Assembly (NCBI RefSeq): GCF_052056295.1
Contig: NZ_CP182493.1
Span: 3,410,001 to 3,474,000 of the forward strand
Direction: 5' to 3'
DNA: 64,000 nt
Origin: Catenovulum sp052056295
Lineage (GTDB): Bacteria > Pseudomonadota > Gammaproteobacteria > Enterobacterales > Alteromonadaceae
This document shows positions 42,592 through 51,921 of this stretch, piece by piece. Position numbers and translations under genes: made by a program. A model generated the notes under the pieces. It was not told the origin of the DNA and searched no databases. It saw nothing but the letters and a program-made list of their open reading frames with translations. Positions within the stretch are counted from its first letter, which is position 1; the number at the start of each line of letters is the position of its first letter.

Positions 42592-43621
42592 AGACGAAGA
42601 ACAAAAAAGCGAATCCTACGATATTTCGCGGTTAGATGGGATAGAAAAAGCGGCTGTATTACTCTTGAGTTTATCTGAAGAAGATGCAGCCCAGATCCTA
42701 AAACATCTTGAACCAAAAGAAGTGCAAAAAGTAGGTATGGCGATGGCATCGCTTGATGATTTTTCTCAAGCGAAAATTACCGCTATCCATAAGTTGTTCA
42801 TCGACGAAATTCAACGCTTCAGCACAATCGGTTTCCAAAGCACTGAATTCGTACGTAAAGCATTAACTGCAGCTCTGGGTGAAGATAAAGCCGGTAATTT
42901 AATTGAACAAATTATCATGGGCAGTGGTGCTAAAGGTCTTGATTCACTCAAATGGATGGACTCAAAACAGGTTGCCAATATTATCCGTAATGAGCATCCA
43001 CAAATTCAAACCATAGTTATGGCTTATTTAGAGCCTGAACAATCAGCTGAAATTATGAGTCAGTTCTCCGAAAAAGTGCGTTTAGACTTGATGATGCGTA
43101 TTGCGAACTTAGAAGAAGTTCAACCAGCGGCATTACAAGAATTAAACGAAATTATGGAGAAACAGTTTGCTGGTCAAGCTGGTGCACAAGCTGCGAAAAT
43201 GGGTGGCTTAAAAGCTGCTGCCGATATTATGAACTACTTGGATACCAATATTGAAGGCCAGTTGATGGATTCAATCCGTGAACATGACGAAGAGATGAGC
43301 CAACAGATTCAAGACCTTATGTTTGTATTTGATAACTTGGCAGATGTCGACGACAAAGGTATTCAAGCTATATTACGTGAAGTACAACAAGATGTACTTA
43401 TGCGCGCAATTAAAGGTGCGGATGAAAGCCTTAAAGATAAAATTCTCGGCAATATGTCTAAACGTGCGGCGGAAATGTTATCAGACGACTTGGAAGCTAT
43501 GGGGCCAATTCGCATTAGTGAAGTTGAAGCGGCACAAAAAGAAGTATTGTCTATTGCTCGTCGTTTAGCTGACGCAGGCGAAATTATGCTTGGCGGTGGC
43601 GGCGGGGAAGAATTCCTCTAA
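42584..43621 (+). CDS. fliG: Flagellar motor switch protein FliG
   Basis: Rotor torque-generating subunit in the C-ring. 345 residues. N-domain LDGIEKAAVLLLSL, middle EHPQIQTIVMAYL with the EHPQ motif, and C-domain charged torque helix (DDKGIQAILREVQQDVLMRAIKGADESLKDKILGNMS). Overlap of 8 bases with fliF; fliH starts 10 bases after its stop. Confidence 0.97.
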   Translation: MPKDEEQKSESYDISRLDGIEKAAVLLLSLSEEDAAQILKHLEPKEVQKVGMAMASLDDFSQAKITAIHKLFIDEIQRFSTIGFQSTEFVRKALTAALGEDKAGNLIEQIIMGSGAKGLDSLKWMDSKQVANIIRNEHPQIQTIVMAYLEPEQSAEIMSQFSEKVRLDLMMRIANLEEVQPAALQELNEIMEKQFAGQAGAQAAKMGGLKAAADIMNYLDTNIEGQLMDSIREHDEEMSQQIQDLMFVFDNLADVDDKGIQAILREVQQDVLMRAIKGADESLKDKILGNMSKRAAEMLSDDLEAMGPIRISEVEAAQKEVLSIARRLADAGEIMLGGGGGEEFL

Positions 43622-43631
43622 CGAGTAGTAT

Positions 43632-44411
43632 ATGACAGAAGATGAACTGAAGTTTAAACAAGCTGTACTCAGAAACCAAGCAAGCTCAGAAGCTAAAGCT
43701 TGGCATATACCCGTTGTTGAAGATGAAGGCACCAAAGTTCCTGAAAATTACACTAATGCATTAGGTAAAAAGAAAGGCTGGGTTTACGAAGAACCAGAGC
43801 CTGAGCCCGAACCGCCAAAACCACCAACCATTGAAGAAATAGAAGCCATTCGCCAAGCCGCTTATGAAGAAGGTTTTAACGAAGGTAAAGCTGAAGGTTT
43901 TGCTAAAGGCGAAGCTGAAGGTAAAGAGCAGGGGTTCCAACAAGGTCTAGCTGAAGGACAAGAAACAGGCCACGCCGAAGGTTTAGCAAGTGGCACCGGC
44001 TTAATGGAAGAAAAAGCGCAAATTTGGAATCAATTGATAGAGCAACTGGATAACCCATTACAACAACTTGATCAAGAAGTTGAACAGGAATTAGTTGAAC
44101 TTGCAGTTGCTTTGGCTAGGCGGGTAATTCAAAGTGAATTAACCACTAACCCAGACATTATTCTGCAAAGTTTAAAACAAGCTGCTGAACAATTACCGTT
44201 TAACACGAAACAGTGTTTTATTTTGCTAAACCCTGAAGATTATGAGCAGGTGGTCAGTCAATACGGTGAGCAAGAACTGCAACGGCGTAACTGGCATGTG
44301 CAAACTGATCCGAATATTTCTCGTGGTAGTGTTGAAATTAAAACCGACAGCTCTTCTATTGCCAATAATATGCAAGAGCGCATAAAAGAAATATTTGCTC
44401 AATTCCAATAA
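43632..44411 (+). CDS. fliH: Flagellar export ATPase regulator FliH
   Basis: Stator-like partner of FliI. 259 residues. A Glu/Pro-rich N-terminal part (EEPEPEPEPPKPP), a run of GxxxG-type repeats (NEGKAEGFAKGEAEG...) typical of FliH, then the FliH/V-type ATPase subunit E domain. Longer than E. coli FliH (235). It ends about 120 bases before fliI, and that gap holds its own sigma-54 promoter. Confidence 0.93.
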   Translation: MTEDELKFKQAVLRNQASSEAKAWHIPVVEDEGTKVPENYTNALGKKKGWVYEEPEPEPEPPKPPTIEEIEAIRQAAYEEGFNEGKAEGFAKGEAEGKEQGFQQGLAEGQETGHAEGLASGTGLMEEKAQIWNQLIEQLDNPLQQLDQEVEQELVELAVALARRVIQSELTTNPDIILQSLKQAAEQLPFNTKQCFILLNPEDYEQVVSQYGEQELQRRNWHVQTDPNISRGSVEIKTDSSSIANNMQERIKEIFAQFQ

Positions 44412-44444
44412 AGACCTCGGAAATTTATATTTCCACCATTCGTA

Positions 44445-44461
44445 TTGGCGTTACTTTTGCA
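44445..44461 (+). promoter_or_regulatory. Internal sigma-54 promoter before fliI
   Basis: TTGGCGTTACTTTTGCA: -24 TTGGC and -12 TTTGCA with 10 bases between GG (44447-44448) and GC (44459-44460). It lies in the fliH-fliI gap, with predicted start near 44472 and fliI ATG at 44532. Confidence 0.75.
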
Positions 44462-44531
44462 AAGGCTATACTTATAACTAAAGCGAGTCAAAAAATTGGC
44501 TCGTGCGATCCCGCTATATAGTAGAGCATTT

Positions 44532-45863
44532 ATGAAACCAAGCTTGAGTGAGCGTATTCATCAGTATCAATCTCGCATCGGCACTAGCAGGCCAAAAGTT
44601 GCCGGGCGTTTAACCCGAGTTGTCGGTTTAACCCTAGAAGCTATAGGTTGCCAAGCAGCCGTAGGTAGTAGCTGTTTGGTGGAAGCATATCAAGGTTATA
44701 TCGAAGCTGAAGTTGTTGGTTTTGAAGGTGAAAAAATCTACTTAATGCCGAGCGAACAAATTGAAGGTATTTTGCCGGGTGCTAAAGTTATTCCTATTCC
44801 AGCGCAACGAACTTTAGTTTATTCCATGGCTCTGCTTGGCCGCGTAATTGACGCTCGTGGTGTGCCTATGGATGGCAAAGGGCGAATTTCAGCAGATGAA
44901 AGCGAAAATTTTCGCGCTAAACGAATTAACCCGCTAGATCGCAAAGCAATAAATCAGCCGTTAGATGTAGGCATAAAAGCAATCAATTCTATTTTGACTG
45001 TGGGTATGGGGCAAAGATTAGGTTTGTTTGCCGGTTCAGGTGTTGGTAAAAGTGTTTTGTTGGGCATGATGACCCGAGGCACTGCCGCCGATGTAATTGT
45101 GGTTGGTTTAATTGGTGAGCGTGGCCGTGAAGTAAAAGAATTTATTGACGACATTTTAGGTGAAGAAGGACGAGCCCGTTCGGTTGTAATTGCCGCACCG
45201 GCTGATAATGCTCCTTTGATGCGCTTAAAAGGTTGTGAAACCGCACTATCTGTTGCTGAATATTTCCGTGATCAAGGATTAAATGTACTTTTACTGGTCG
45301 ACTCAATCACTCGATATGCACAAGCGCAGCGGGAAATCGCATTAGCGGTTGGCGAACCGCCGGCGACCAAAGGTTATCCACCGTCTGTTTTTGCTAAATT
45401 ACCTGCTTTGGTTGAACGTGCGGGTAATGGTGGCAGTGGTCAAGGTTCGATTACCGCGTTTTTTACCGTTTTGTCGGAAGGTGATGATTTACAAGATCCA
45501 ATTGCCGATGCGTCACGGGCAATTTTAGATGGTCATATTGTTTTGTCGCGTGATCTAGCCGATCAAGGGCATTATCCGGCAATAGATATCGCTAAATCCA
45601 TTAGCCGTGTGATGCCAGCAGTTACCAGTGAAGATCACCAAATACAAGCGCGCATCGTCAAACAGTTGTATTCAGCTTACCAAAACAACCAAGATCTCAT
45701 TTCTATCGGTGCTTACACTAAAGGCAGTGATCCTGTGGTGGATGCGGCAATCAAATTAAAACCGAAAATGGATAAGTTCTTACAGCAAGGCATGAAAGAC
45801 GTGATTAATTATGATGACTGTTTAGCTGCACTTGCCTCCATCACCAGTAGCATGAGGGCTTAA
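44532..45863 (+). CDS. fliI: Flagellum-specific ATP synthase FliI
   Basis: ATPase of the flagellar type III export apparatus. 443 residues. Walker A GLFAGSGVGKSVL, the GERGREV loop and Walker B VLLLVDSITRYAQAQREI (DELSD-type equivalent). Start ATG 44532 (MKPSLSERIHQY) gives family length; the frame opening TTG at 44496 adds 12 unlikely residues. fliJ starts 1 base after its stop. Confidence 0.96.
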   Translation: MKPSLSERIHQYQSRIGTSRPKVAGRLTRVVGLTLEAIGCQAAVGSSCLVEAYQGYIEAEVVGFEGEKIYLMPSEQIEGILPGAKVIPIPAQRTLVYSMALLGRVIDARGVPMDGKGRISADESENFRAKRINPLDRKAINQPLDVGIKAINSILTVGMGQRLGLFAGSGVGKSVLLGMMTRGTAADVIVVGLIGERGREVKEFIDDILGEEGRARSVVIAAPADNAPLMRLKGCETALSVAEYFRDQGLNVLLLVDSITRYAQAQREIALAVGEPPATKGYPPSVFAKLPALVERAGNGGSGQGSITAFFTVLSEGDDLQDPIADASRAILDGHIVLSRDLADQGHYPAIDIAKSISRVMPAVTSEDHQIQARIVKQLYSAYQNNQDLISIGAYTKGSDPVVDAAIKLKPKMDKFLQQGMKDVINYDDCLAALASITSSMRA

Positions 45864-45864
45864 T

Positions 45865-46308
45865 ATGAATAAACAATTGCAGCTGGTAGCGGATATAGAA
45901 AAACGCAAAGAAGACGATTTAGCGCTTAAATTCGCACAAGCTAAACAAGATTTACAAAAGCAGCATGAAAAATTAGCCGGTTTAGAGCAATTTCAACGCG
46001 ACTACATGAACACAGTTATAGAATCTGGCAAAAAAGGCTTATCTAGTAGTGGTTTTCAGCGGTTGCAAAGTTTTATCAGCCAGCTTGATTTGGCTTGTAG
46101 CCAACAAAGAGGCAACATCACAAAAGCTGAAAAAGTGGTCGAACAACGCCGGGCTTTATGGTTACAACAACAGAGGAAACGTAAATCGATTGAAGCTGTA
46201 ATAGAAAAACAACAAAAGAAACATGCGCTACACCTACAGCGACAAGAGCAAACACTAGCCGATGAATTTGCCAATAATATGGCGGCACGGCTTTTGCAGA
46301 ACATCTAA
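45865..46308 (+). CDS. fliJ: Flagellar export chaperone FliJ
   Basis: 147 residues, an almost wholly coiled-coil protein rich in Lys, Gln and Glu, as FliJ. Fits the central stalk of the FliI hexamer and links ATPase to the export gate. Coupled to fliI (1-base gap). The last 9 codons contain a sigma-54 promoter reading into fliK. Confidence 0.88.
   Translation: MNKQLQLVADIEKRKEDDLALKFAQAKQDLQKQHEKLAGLEQFQRDYMNTVIESGKKGLSSSGFQRLQSFISQLDLACSQQRGNITKAEKVVEQRRALWLQQQRKRKSIEAVIEKQQKKHALHLQRQEQTLADEFANNMAARLLQNI
46282..46298 (+). promoter_or_regulatory. Sigma-54 promoter of fliK inside the fliJ 3' end
   Basis: GCGGCACGGCTTTTGCA: GGCACG at -24 and TTTTGCA at -12, with 10 bases between GG (46284-46285) and GC (46296-46297). 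Only the -25 T is replaced. Predicted start near 46309, immediately after the fliJ stop; fliK ATG is at 46355. Matches a late sigma-54 operon fliK-flhB. Confidence 0.78.
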
Positions 46309-46354
46309 GTAACTTAGCTTAGCAGCCATTTTCCGTTATCAGTAAGGTGAAAAA

Positions 46355-48640
46355 ATGCAGTATATTGCCAATATTCAACCAAATATTGCCGCTTCTACGC
46401 CCGTTAGCAAAAATAACGCGGTGGATGCGTTATTAGATTCTAAAAGCAATTATAGCGACGAAGCAAAATTCTCGCATTACCTAGCTGAAGGTGCAAAACA
46501 AGACAATGATCACAAACCGACTGCTAAAAGTGCCAATGTGACTGAAAATCAGCCCGAGTCTGTTCAAACGGCTGATAAATCAACTACTCAGCAACAAAAA
46601 AATGGCGCGCAAGAGCAGTCAAGTACCCAAGCAAAAGAGAGCAGTACTGAAAGAGCGCAACCATCCAAAAGTGCTGATAAAACAACAGAGACAAATCCAG
46701 GGTTAAATAAAACGGCTAAAGCTGTAAATGACGCGATAAATGAAAACCAGCCTGAGGTTGAAAGCACAAATTCAGATACAGAAGAAAGCTCAGCCTTCGA
46801 TTTACTTAGCTTTTTAAATCAGTCGAATAAAGCTAAAACAGATATAGACAAAGCAGCAAGTGAGAAAAAATCCAATCAGCTTGATAAAGAAAACAGTCTA
46901 TTACAGAATTTAAAGCTAGGTAAAAAAGCAACTGAGTCGACTAAAGACGAAAAACAATTACTGCTAGATGAAGTTGCTAAATCAGCTACTGAGGATAAAG
47001 AGTTAGTTGACGAGGCCAAAGCCGCCGATACATCAGCAAAGCCAACAAACAAAGTCGTCAGCGATAAAGCTGCTGCTAGTGATGTAGTGAAAGTCGCAAG
47101 CAAAAAACAGCTTACCGAAGGAGAAAACGAACAAGCGAGCGCAAAAGACAGCACTGAAGCCAAGAAGAGTATTGCGAGTGTTGAAGGGCGTGAGTCGGTT
47201 GAGAACAATAATGCAGAGAAACATACTAGCTCAACAAAAGAAGATAAAAAAACTCTGGCACAAACTGGTACACCGAAAGAGAGTCAATCTAATCAAGATA
47301 CTCAAGTTGAAGCTAAAACAAAATCAGCTGAGCACAAAACAACCTCTGAATTGGTAGAAAATGCGTCTGAGGGGAAAGCAGCAAACAACAATGCCAACAC
47401 AGCGAAAGATTCAGCGGTTATAAACTCGGTTGACACAAATAAACAGCAGAACAAAGCGCAAGCAAAATTAGCTCAGACAGAAGTAGCTACAGAAGTAACT
47501 AAAGCTGCAGCAGAGCAGGCAACTAAAGCACATGCGTCTACAGGCAAACATGAGCCACAAGCGGAAAACCTAGTTAAAACACAAGCGAATAAACAGCAGT
47601 TAGATAAGACTGAGAATAACCTAAGTGCCAGCAAAGCGGCAAAAGCCGCTGAGTTAGCTAATGAAGATAAAAGCCAGCAACCGCAGCAAAATCAATCAAT
47701 AAATCATGTTAAGAATGCAGAAACTAAACCAACAAAAGCATCTGAAAAAAGTGAGCAAAAAACACTTGGTGCAGATAAATCTGCAGAGTCTGTTAGCAAA
47801 TCTGCTGAGTTGGAATTAAATCAGCCAACTGAAGCTGTACTTGCTGCAAATGAACAGACACAAGGCTCTAGCGAGCAAACAGCTGAACAGCCTGATAAAA
47901 AACAAGCACAAGTTGCAAAAGCTGCTGCAACAAATAGCAGTAACAAAGAGAAGTTGCTAGAACAAGTTGCGACTAAAGAAAACAAAGTGGCTGAAGATGG
48001 GCAAATTAAGCCAGATGACACGCTAAATAAAGAGTCGTCTGCGCAAGTTTTTGAAGCGCAAACAATCGCAGCTCAAGTGCAATCTCAACAATCTACAGAG
48101 CGGCTACAAGAAAGTCATAAACAACAAAATGTTCAGCAAGTAACCAACAAACAAGAAGTTCAACAAGCTGAACGTACAGCGAAAAATCAGCAGCAAATTG
48201 TGCAGTTAAAAGAACAAGTGCAATTGCATAAACCAGAAGCAGCAACAGCGTTAAATGATGCTGTTCGATTTATGATGAATGGCCGAGTTCAAGCGGCTGA
48301 GCTCAGATTAGACCCTCCAGAGCTTGGCAGTATGCAAATTAAAATTAGTTTGAATGGCGATGCGGCCAGCGTCAGCATGTTGGTGCAAAATCCACAAGCA
48401 AAAGAAATGTTAGACCAGTCTGTGCCTAGATTAAGGGAGATGTTAGAGCAACAAGGGATTGAATTATCCGACTCGCAAGTTGAACATCAACAAGCTAATT
48501 CTGGACAAGGGTCAGATAAAAACGCGCAAGGCGGTCAAGGCCAAGGAGATGGTGACAATGTTGAACAGGACGATACAACGCAAGTTATTGAACAAAAAAT
48601 ACATAATGGTCATTTAGGTGCTGTCGACTATTATGCATAA
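46355..48640 (+). CDS. fliK: Flagellar hook-length control protein FliK
   Basis: Molecular ruler that switches export from hook to filament through FlhB. 761 residues, much longer than E. coli FliK (375). Most (about 20-600) is low complexity, Lys/Ala/Glu/Gln/Ser-rich and disordered with KSAEK/TK-type repeats. The C-terminal Flg_hook domain (about 620-720) is clear: ALNDAVRFMMNGRVQAAELRLDPPELGSMQIKISL and the LREMLEQQGIEL ending. AAGGTG Shine-Dalgarno upstream. Ruler length suggests either a long hook or a flexible chain. Confidence 0.93.
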   Translation: MQYIANIQPNIAASTPVSKNNAVDALLDSKSNYSDEAKFSHYLAEGAKQDNDHKPTAKSANVTENQPESVQTADKSTTQQQKNGAQEQSSTQAKESSTERAQPSKSADKTTETNPGLNKTAKAVNDAINENQPEVESTNSDTEESSAFDLLSFLNQSNKAKTDIDKAASEKKSNQLDKENSLLQNLKLGKKATESTKDEKQLLLDEVAKSATEDKELVDEAKAADTSAKPTNKVVSDKAAASDVVKVASKKQLTEGENEQASAKDSTEAKKSIASVEGRESVENNNAEKHTSSTKEDKKTLAQTGTPKESQSNQDTQVEAKTKSAEHKTTSELVENASEGKAANNNANTAKDSAVINSVDTNKQQNKAQAKLAQTEVATEVTKAAAEQATKAHASTGKHEPQAENLVKTQANKQQLDKTENNLSASKAAKAAELANEDKSQQPQQNQSINHVKNAETKPTKASEKSEQKTLGADKSAESVSKSAELELNQPTEAVLAANEQTQGSSEQTAEQPDKKQAQVAKAAATNSSNKEKLLEQVATKENKVAEDGQIKPDDTLNKESSAQVFEAQTIAAQVQSQQSTERLQESHKQQNVQQVTNKQEVQQAERTAKNQQQIVQLKEQVQLHKPEAATALNDAVRFMMNGRVQAAELRLDPPELGSMQIKISLNGDAASVSMLVQNPQAKEMLDQSVPRLREMLEQQGIELSDSQVEHQQANSGQGSDKNAQGGQGQGDGDNVEQDDTTQVIEQKIHNGHLGAVDYYA

Positions 48641-48713
48641 AATACTTACGCTCTGGATAAAATCCGTTAAACTTAAGCTAGCGTAAATTATTATTGATTG
48701 AGTGGAGAAAAGA

Positions 48714-49247
48714 ATGGCTGCAGAAGAACAACCAGAATTAGAAGTAGAAGACGGTGGTGGCGGTAAAAAGAAGCTGATTATCATCATTGCTGTTGTGCTT
48801 GTAGTTGTGCTTGGCGCTGGAGGTTTCTTTTTAATGTCTGGTGGTGACGACTCAGCTGCTGAAGAAGTAAGTTTAGATGAAACGCCTGCAGCTAGTGCTG
48901 GTGGTTCAGCTGCTTCGGTTGAGCTTGGTGATGCTATGTATGTTGCTATGCCACGACCTTTTGTTTTTAACGTACCTGGCGCTAATCGAGATCGCTTAGT
49001 ACAAATTAAAGTGCAATTATTGGTGCGTGGTGCCCAAAACGAAGAAACAGCAAAAAAACACATTCCACTGATAGAAGGCACTTTATTAAGAGTATTTAGT
49101 GGCACAAGTGCTGACGAGTTAGGTACAAGTGCAGGTAAAGAAGCGTTAAAGAAAAATGCGCTTAAAGCTGTACAAGATGAACTATTAAGCATTGCCGGCA
49201 GAACAGTTGTTGAAAGTGTTCTGTTTACCGGTTTTGTAATGCAATAA
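48714..49247 (+). CDS. fliL: Flagellar basal body protein FliL
   Basis: 177 residues. Acidic N-terminus, Gly-rich GGGGKKK, one membrane helix (KLIIIIAVVLVVVLGAGGFFLM), then the periplasmic SPFH-like FliL domain. It stabilises stators around the motor. ATG 48714 (MAAEEQPELEV) follows GTGGAGAAAAGA; the in-frame GTG at 48702 overlaps that Shine-Dalgarno. fliM follows 14 bases later. Confidence 0.92.
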   Translation: MAAEEQPELEVEDGGGGKKKLIIIIAVVLVVVLGAGGFFLMSGGDDSAAEEVSLDETPAASAGGSAASVELGDAMYVAMPRPFVFNVPGANRDRLVQIKVQLLVRGAQNEETAKKHIPLIEGTLLRVFSGTSADELGTSAGKEALKKNALKAVQDELLSIAGRTVVESVLFTGFVMQ

Positions 49248-49261
49248 CGTTTGGCGACACA

Positions 49262-50335
49262 ATGACTGATTTACTCTCGCAAGACGAAATTGACGCGCTA
49301 CTCCACGGGGTAGATGACGTCGAGGAAGAAGATGTAGAAGCAGGTGCTGCCACTCCGGGTAGCGCAATTGCTATGGCATCCGAGTACGACTTTTCATCAC
49401 AAGACAGAATTGTTCGTGGTCGAATGCCAACATTGGAAATCGTCAACGAAAGATTTGCCCGCCACATGCGTATCTCATTATTTAATATGATGCGCCGCAC
49501 CGCTGAGGTGTCTATCAATGGCGTGCAAATGATTAAATTTGGCGAATACATACATACGCTATTTGTACCAACTAGTTTGAATATGGTTAGGTTCAGGCCG
49601 TTAAAAGGTACTGGTTTAATCACTATGGAAGCTAGATTAGTTTTTATATTGGTGGATAACTTTTTTGGTGGCGACGGTCGTTATCACGCTAAAATCGAAG
49701 GGCGTGAATTTACCCCAACCGAGCGACGCATTATTCAAATGTTGCTTAAGCTAGTATTTGAAGACTATAAAGAAGCTTGGGCACCTGTAATGGATGTTTC
49801 TTTTGAATATTTGGATTCTGAAGTAAACCCGGCTATGGCTAACATAGTGAGCCCAACCGAAGTGGTTGTGATTAGCTCATTTCATATCGAACTTGATGGT
49901 GGTGGTGGCGATTTCCACATTTGTTTACCTTACTCTATGTTAGAGCCGATTCGTGAGTTATTAGATGCGGGTGTGCAAAGTGATAAGGAAGACACTGATT
50001 TGCGTTGGAGTAAAGCTCTGCGTGATGAAATTATGGATGTTGAAGTGGATATTATGGCTAAGTTGCTTGATTTTGAGTTGTCGTTAGAACAAGTGATGAA
50101 CTTAAAAGCGGGTGATGTGATCCCAGTTGAAATGCCTGAACATTTAACCGTGTTTGTTGAAGATTTGCCGACCTACCGAGGCAAAATGGGTAGATCACGC
50201 GATAACTTAGCAATTAAAGTAACAGAAAAAATTAAGCGACCTGCATCAGTTAAATCTGAACTGCAAATGGTAACACGTGGTGGTCGACGTATAGATGCGG
50301 AAGCAGAATTACGCGAACTTGAAGATTTTGAATAA
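49262..50335 (+). CDS. fliM: Flagellar motor switch protein FliM
   Basis: C-ring switch protein. 357 residues. N-terminal CheY-P binding peptide LLSQDEIDALL, middle CheC-like domain (GEYIHTLFVPTSLNMV), and C-terminal SpoA domain. Fifteen bases after fliL. Confidence 0.97.
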   Translation: MTDLLSQDEIDALLHGVDDVEEEDVEAGAATPGSAIAMASEYDFSSQDRIVRGRMPTLEIVNERFARHMRISLFNMMRRTAEVSINGVQMIKFGEYIHTLFVPTSLNMVRFRPLKGTGLITMEARLVFILVDNFFGGDGRYHAKIEGREFTPTERRIIQMLLKLVFEDYKEAWAPVMDVSFEYLDSEVNPAMANIVSPTEVVVISSFHIELDGGGGDFHICLPYSMLEPIRELLDAGVQSDKEDTDLRWSKALRDEIMDVEVDIMAKLLDFELSLEQVMNLKAGDVIPVEMPEHLTVFVEDLPTYRGKMGRSRDNLAIKVTEKIKRPASVKSELQMVTRGGRRIDAEAELRELEDFE

Positions 50336-50364
50336 TTAGATTGATGTAACAAAGAGCAAAGATT

Positions 50365-50772
50365 ATGAGTGACGATATGGATGACTGGGCAGCCGCTATG
50401 GCTGAACAGGCAGAAGCCGAAGCAGAGCAAGAAGGTGACGCTGGCGACGAAGCACAAATCGCAGAATTAGAAGATTTGAATGCGGATAGCCCACCAATTA
50501 CCGCTGAAGAAAAACGCAAACTTGATACAATTTTAGATATTCCTGTAACCATTTCTATGGAAGTGGGTCGCAGTAAGTTAAGTATTCGCAACTTATTGCA
50601 ATTAAACCAAGGTTCAGTAGTTGAGCTAGACCGTGTCGCAGGTGAGCCATTAGATGTATTGGTCAACGGCACTTTGATTGCGCACGGCGAAGTTGTAGTT
50701 GTTAATGACAAATTTGGGATTCGACTAACGGATGTTATCAGTCAAATCGAGCGTATTAAAAAGCTCAAATAA
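50365..50772 (+). CDS. fliN: Flagellar motor switch protein FliN
   Basis: 135 residues. Acidic Ala/Glu-rich N-terminal tail, then SpoA domain (LDIPVTISMEVGRSKLSIRNLLQLNQGSVVELDRVAGEPLDVLVNGTLIAHGEVVVVNDKFGIRLTDVI). Forms the base of the C-ring. Its 3' end overlaps fliO by up to 41 bases, depending on the fliO start. Confidence 0.97.
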   Translation: MSDDMDDWAAAMAEQAEAEAEQEGDAGDEAQIAELEDLNADSPPITAEEKRKLDTILDIPVTISMEVGRSKLSIRNLLQLNQGSVVELDRVAGEPLDVLVNGTLIAHGEVVVVNDKFGIRLTDVISQIERIKKLK

Positions 50773-51163
50773 GTCAGCAGTTCAGTTTGTACTAGCCATG
50801 GGGTTAACTTGTGTTAGCTCCAAGGTATTGGCGCAATCTGCTGAGCTTGGCGCTGCAATTCCAACTATGTTGTTTGGGTTATGCGCGACTATCGCTATTA
50901 TCTATGCTTTAGCTGGGCTTGCGCGCAAAACCAATTTGGGTCAATTTAAAAACAGCACTATGCAGGTTTTGGCTGTGCTGCCTTTAACTGCGAAAGAAAA
51001 ACTCTTGTTAGTTCAAGTCGGCGATAGTCAACTTCTGTTAGGTGTGACCAGTCAATCAATTAATTTACTAAAAGAATTTTCCGAACCTCTGGATATAAAA
51101 GCGCCTGATTTTAAACAATCACTTAGCCAATTTATTAATGCAAATAAGAAAAATAATGACTAA
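50732..51163 (+). CDS. fliO: Flagellar biosynthesis protein FliO
   Basis: Up to 143 residues. N-terminal signal-like stretch, one membrane helix (about 43-64, IPTMLFGLCATIAIIYALAGLA), then a cytosolic part with VLAVLPLTAKEKLLLVQVGDSQLLLGV, the FliO signature. Assists FliP assembly. The start is uncertain: ATG 50732 lies within fliN; ATG 50798 would remove the overlap but shorten the signal-like part. Confidence 0.87.
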   Translation: MLSVKSSVLKSSNKSAVQFVLAMGLTCVSSKVLAQSAELGAAIPTMLFGLCATIAIIYALAGLARKTNLGQFKNSTMQVLAVLPLTAKEKLLLVQVGDSQLLLGVTSQSINLLKEFSEPLDIKAPDFKQSLSQFINANKKNND

Positions 51164-51902
51164 ATATTCTTGGTTGATAATTTTAATTAGCTTGTTTTCA
51201 CCGATAGCTCTGGCGAACACGGGTCTTCCGGCGTTAACAGTCACAGATAATCCTGACGGCACTCAAGACTATACGATCACTTTGCAGGTTTTAGCATTAA
51301 TGACAATGCTAAGTTTTATCCCTGCAGTTGTGATTATGATGACATCTTTTACCCGTATCATTATTGTTTTAGGTATATTGCGTCAAGCAATAGGGTTACA
51401 AAGTTCGCCGCCGAATCAGGTGCTTGTTGGTCTAGCGTTATTTTTAACTTTTTTCATTATGGCGCCGGTTTTTGAAGAAATTAATGACACGGCAATCCAG
51501 CCGTATATCGCCGAAGAAATGACTGCTAGAGAGGCGTTTGATGTAGCACATTTGCCATTAAAAGCCTTTATGTTGCAGCAAACTCGGGTTAAAGACATAG
51601 CGACCTTTGCTGAAATTGCGGGTTATCAAAGTTTAAATGGCCCAGAAGATGTACCGATGCGAGTGTTAATTCCTGCCTTTGTCACCTCAGAGTTAAAAAC
51701 AGCCTTTCAAATTGGTTTTATGCTGTTTATTCCGTTTCTAATTTTAGACTTGGTCGTCGCTTCAGTATTAATGGCCATGGGTATGATGATGCTTTCACCT
51801 ATGATGGTATCTCTACCTTTTAAACTTATGTTATTTGTATTGGTTGATGGCTGGAATTTGACTATGGGTACATTAGCCACCAGCTTTGGTGTCGGCACTT
51901 AG
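51156..51902 (+). CDS. fliP: Flagellar export gate protein FliP
   Basis: Core of the FliPQR export gate. 248 residues with this start. Signal peptide (TKYSWLIILISLFSPIALA), then four membrane helices with ALMTMLSFIPAVVIMMTSFTRIIIVLGILRQA and GMMMLSPMMVSLPFKLMLFVLVDGWNL. ATG 51156 overlaps the fliO stop by 8 bases and gives a normal signal peptide; ATG 51138 is a possible alternative. Shine-Dalgarno weak for both. Confidence 0.95.
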   Translation: MTKYSWLIILISLFSPIALANTGLPALTVTDNPDGTQDYTITLQVLALMTMLSFIPAVVIMMTSFTRIIIVLGILRQAIGLQSSPPNQVLVGLALFLTFFIMAPVFEEINDTAIQPYIAEEMTAREAFDVAHLPLKAFMLQQTRVKDIATFAEIAGYQSLNGPEDVPMRVLIPAFVTSELKTAFQIGFMLFIPFLILDLVVASVLMAMGMMMLSPMMVSLPFKLMLFVLVDGWNLTMGTLATSFGVGT

Positions 51903-51921
51903 CTGACGTAGGAGTCACACT

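Noticed and set aside
48620..48640. Possible sigma-54 promoter before fliL (GG-N10-GC at the fliK end)
   Set aside because: Spacing is right but -24 (TGGTCA) and -12 (GGTGCT) match poorly; not called.
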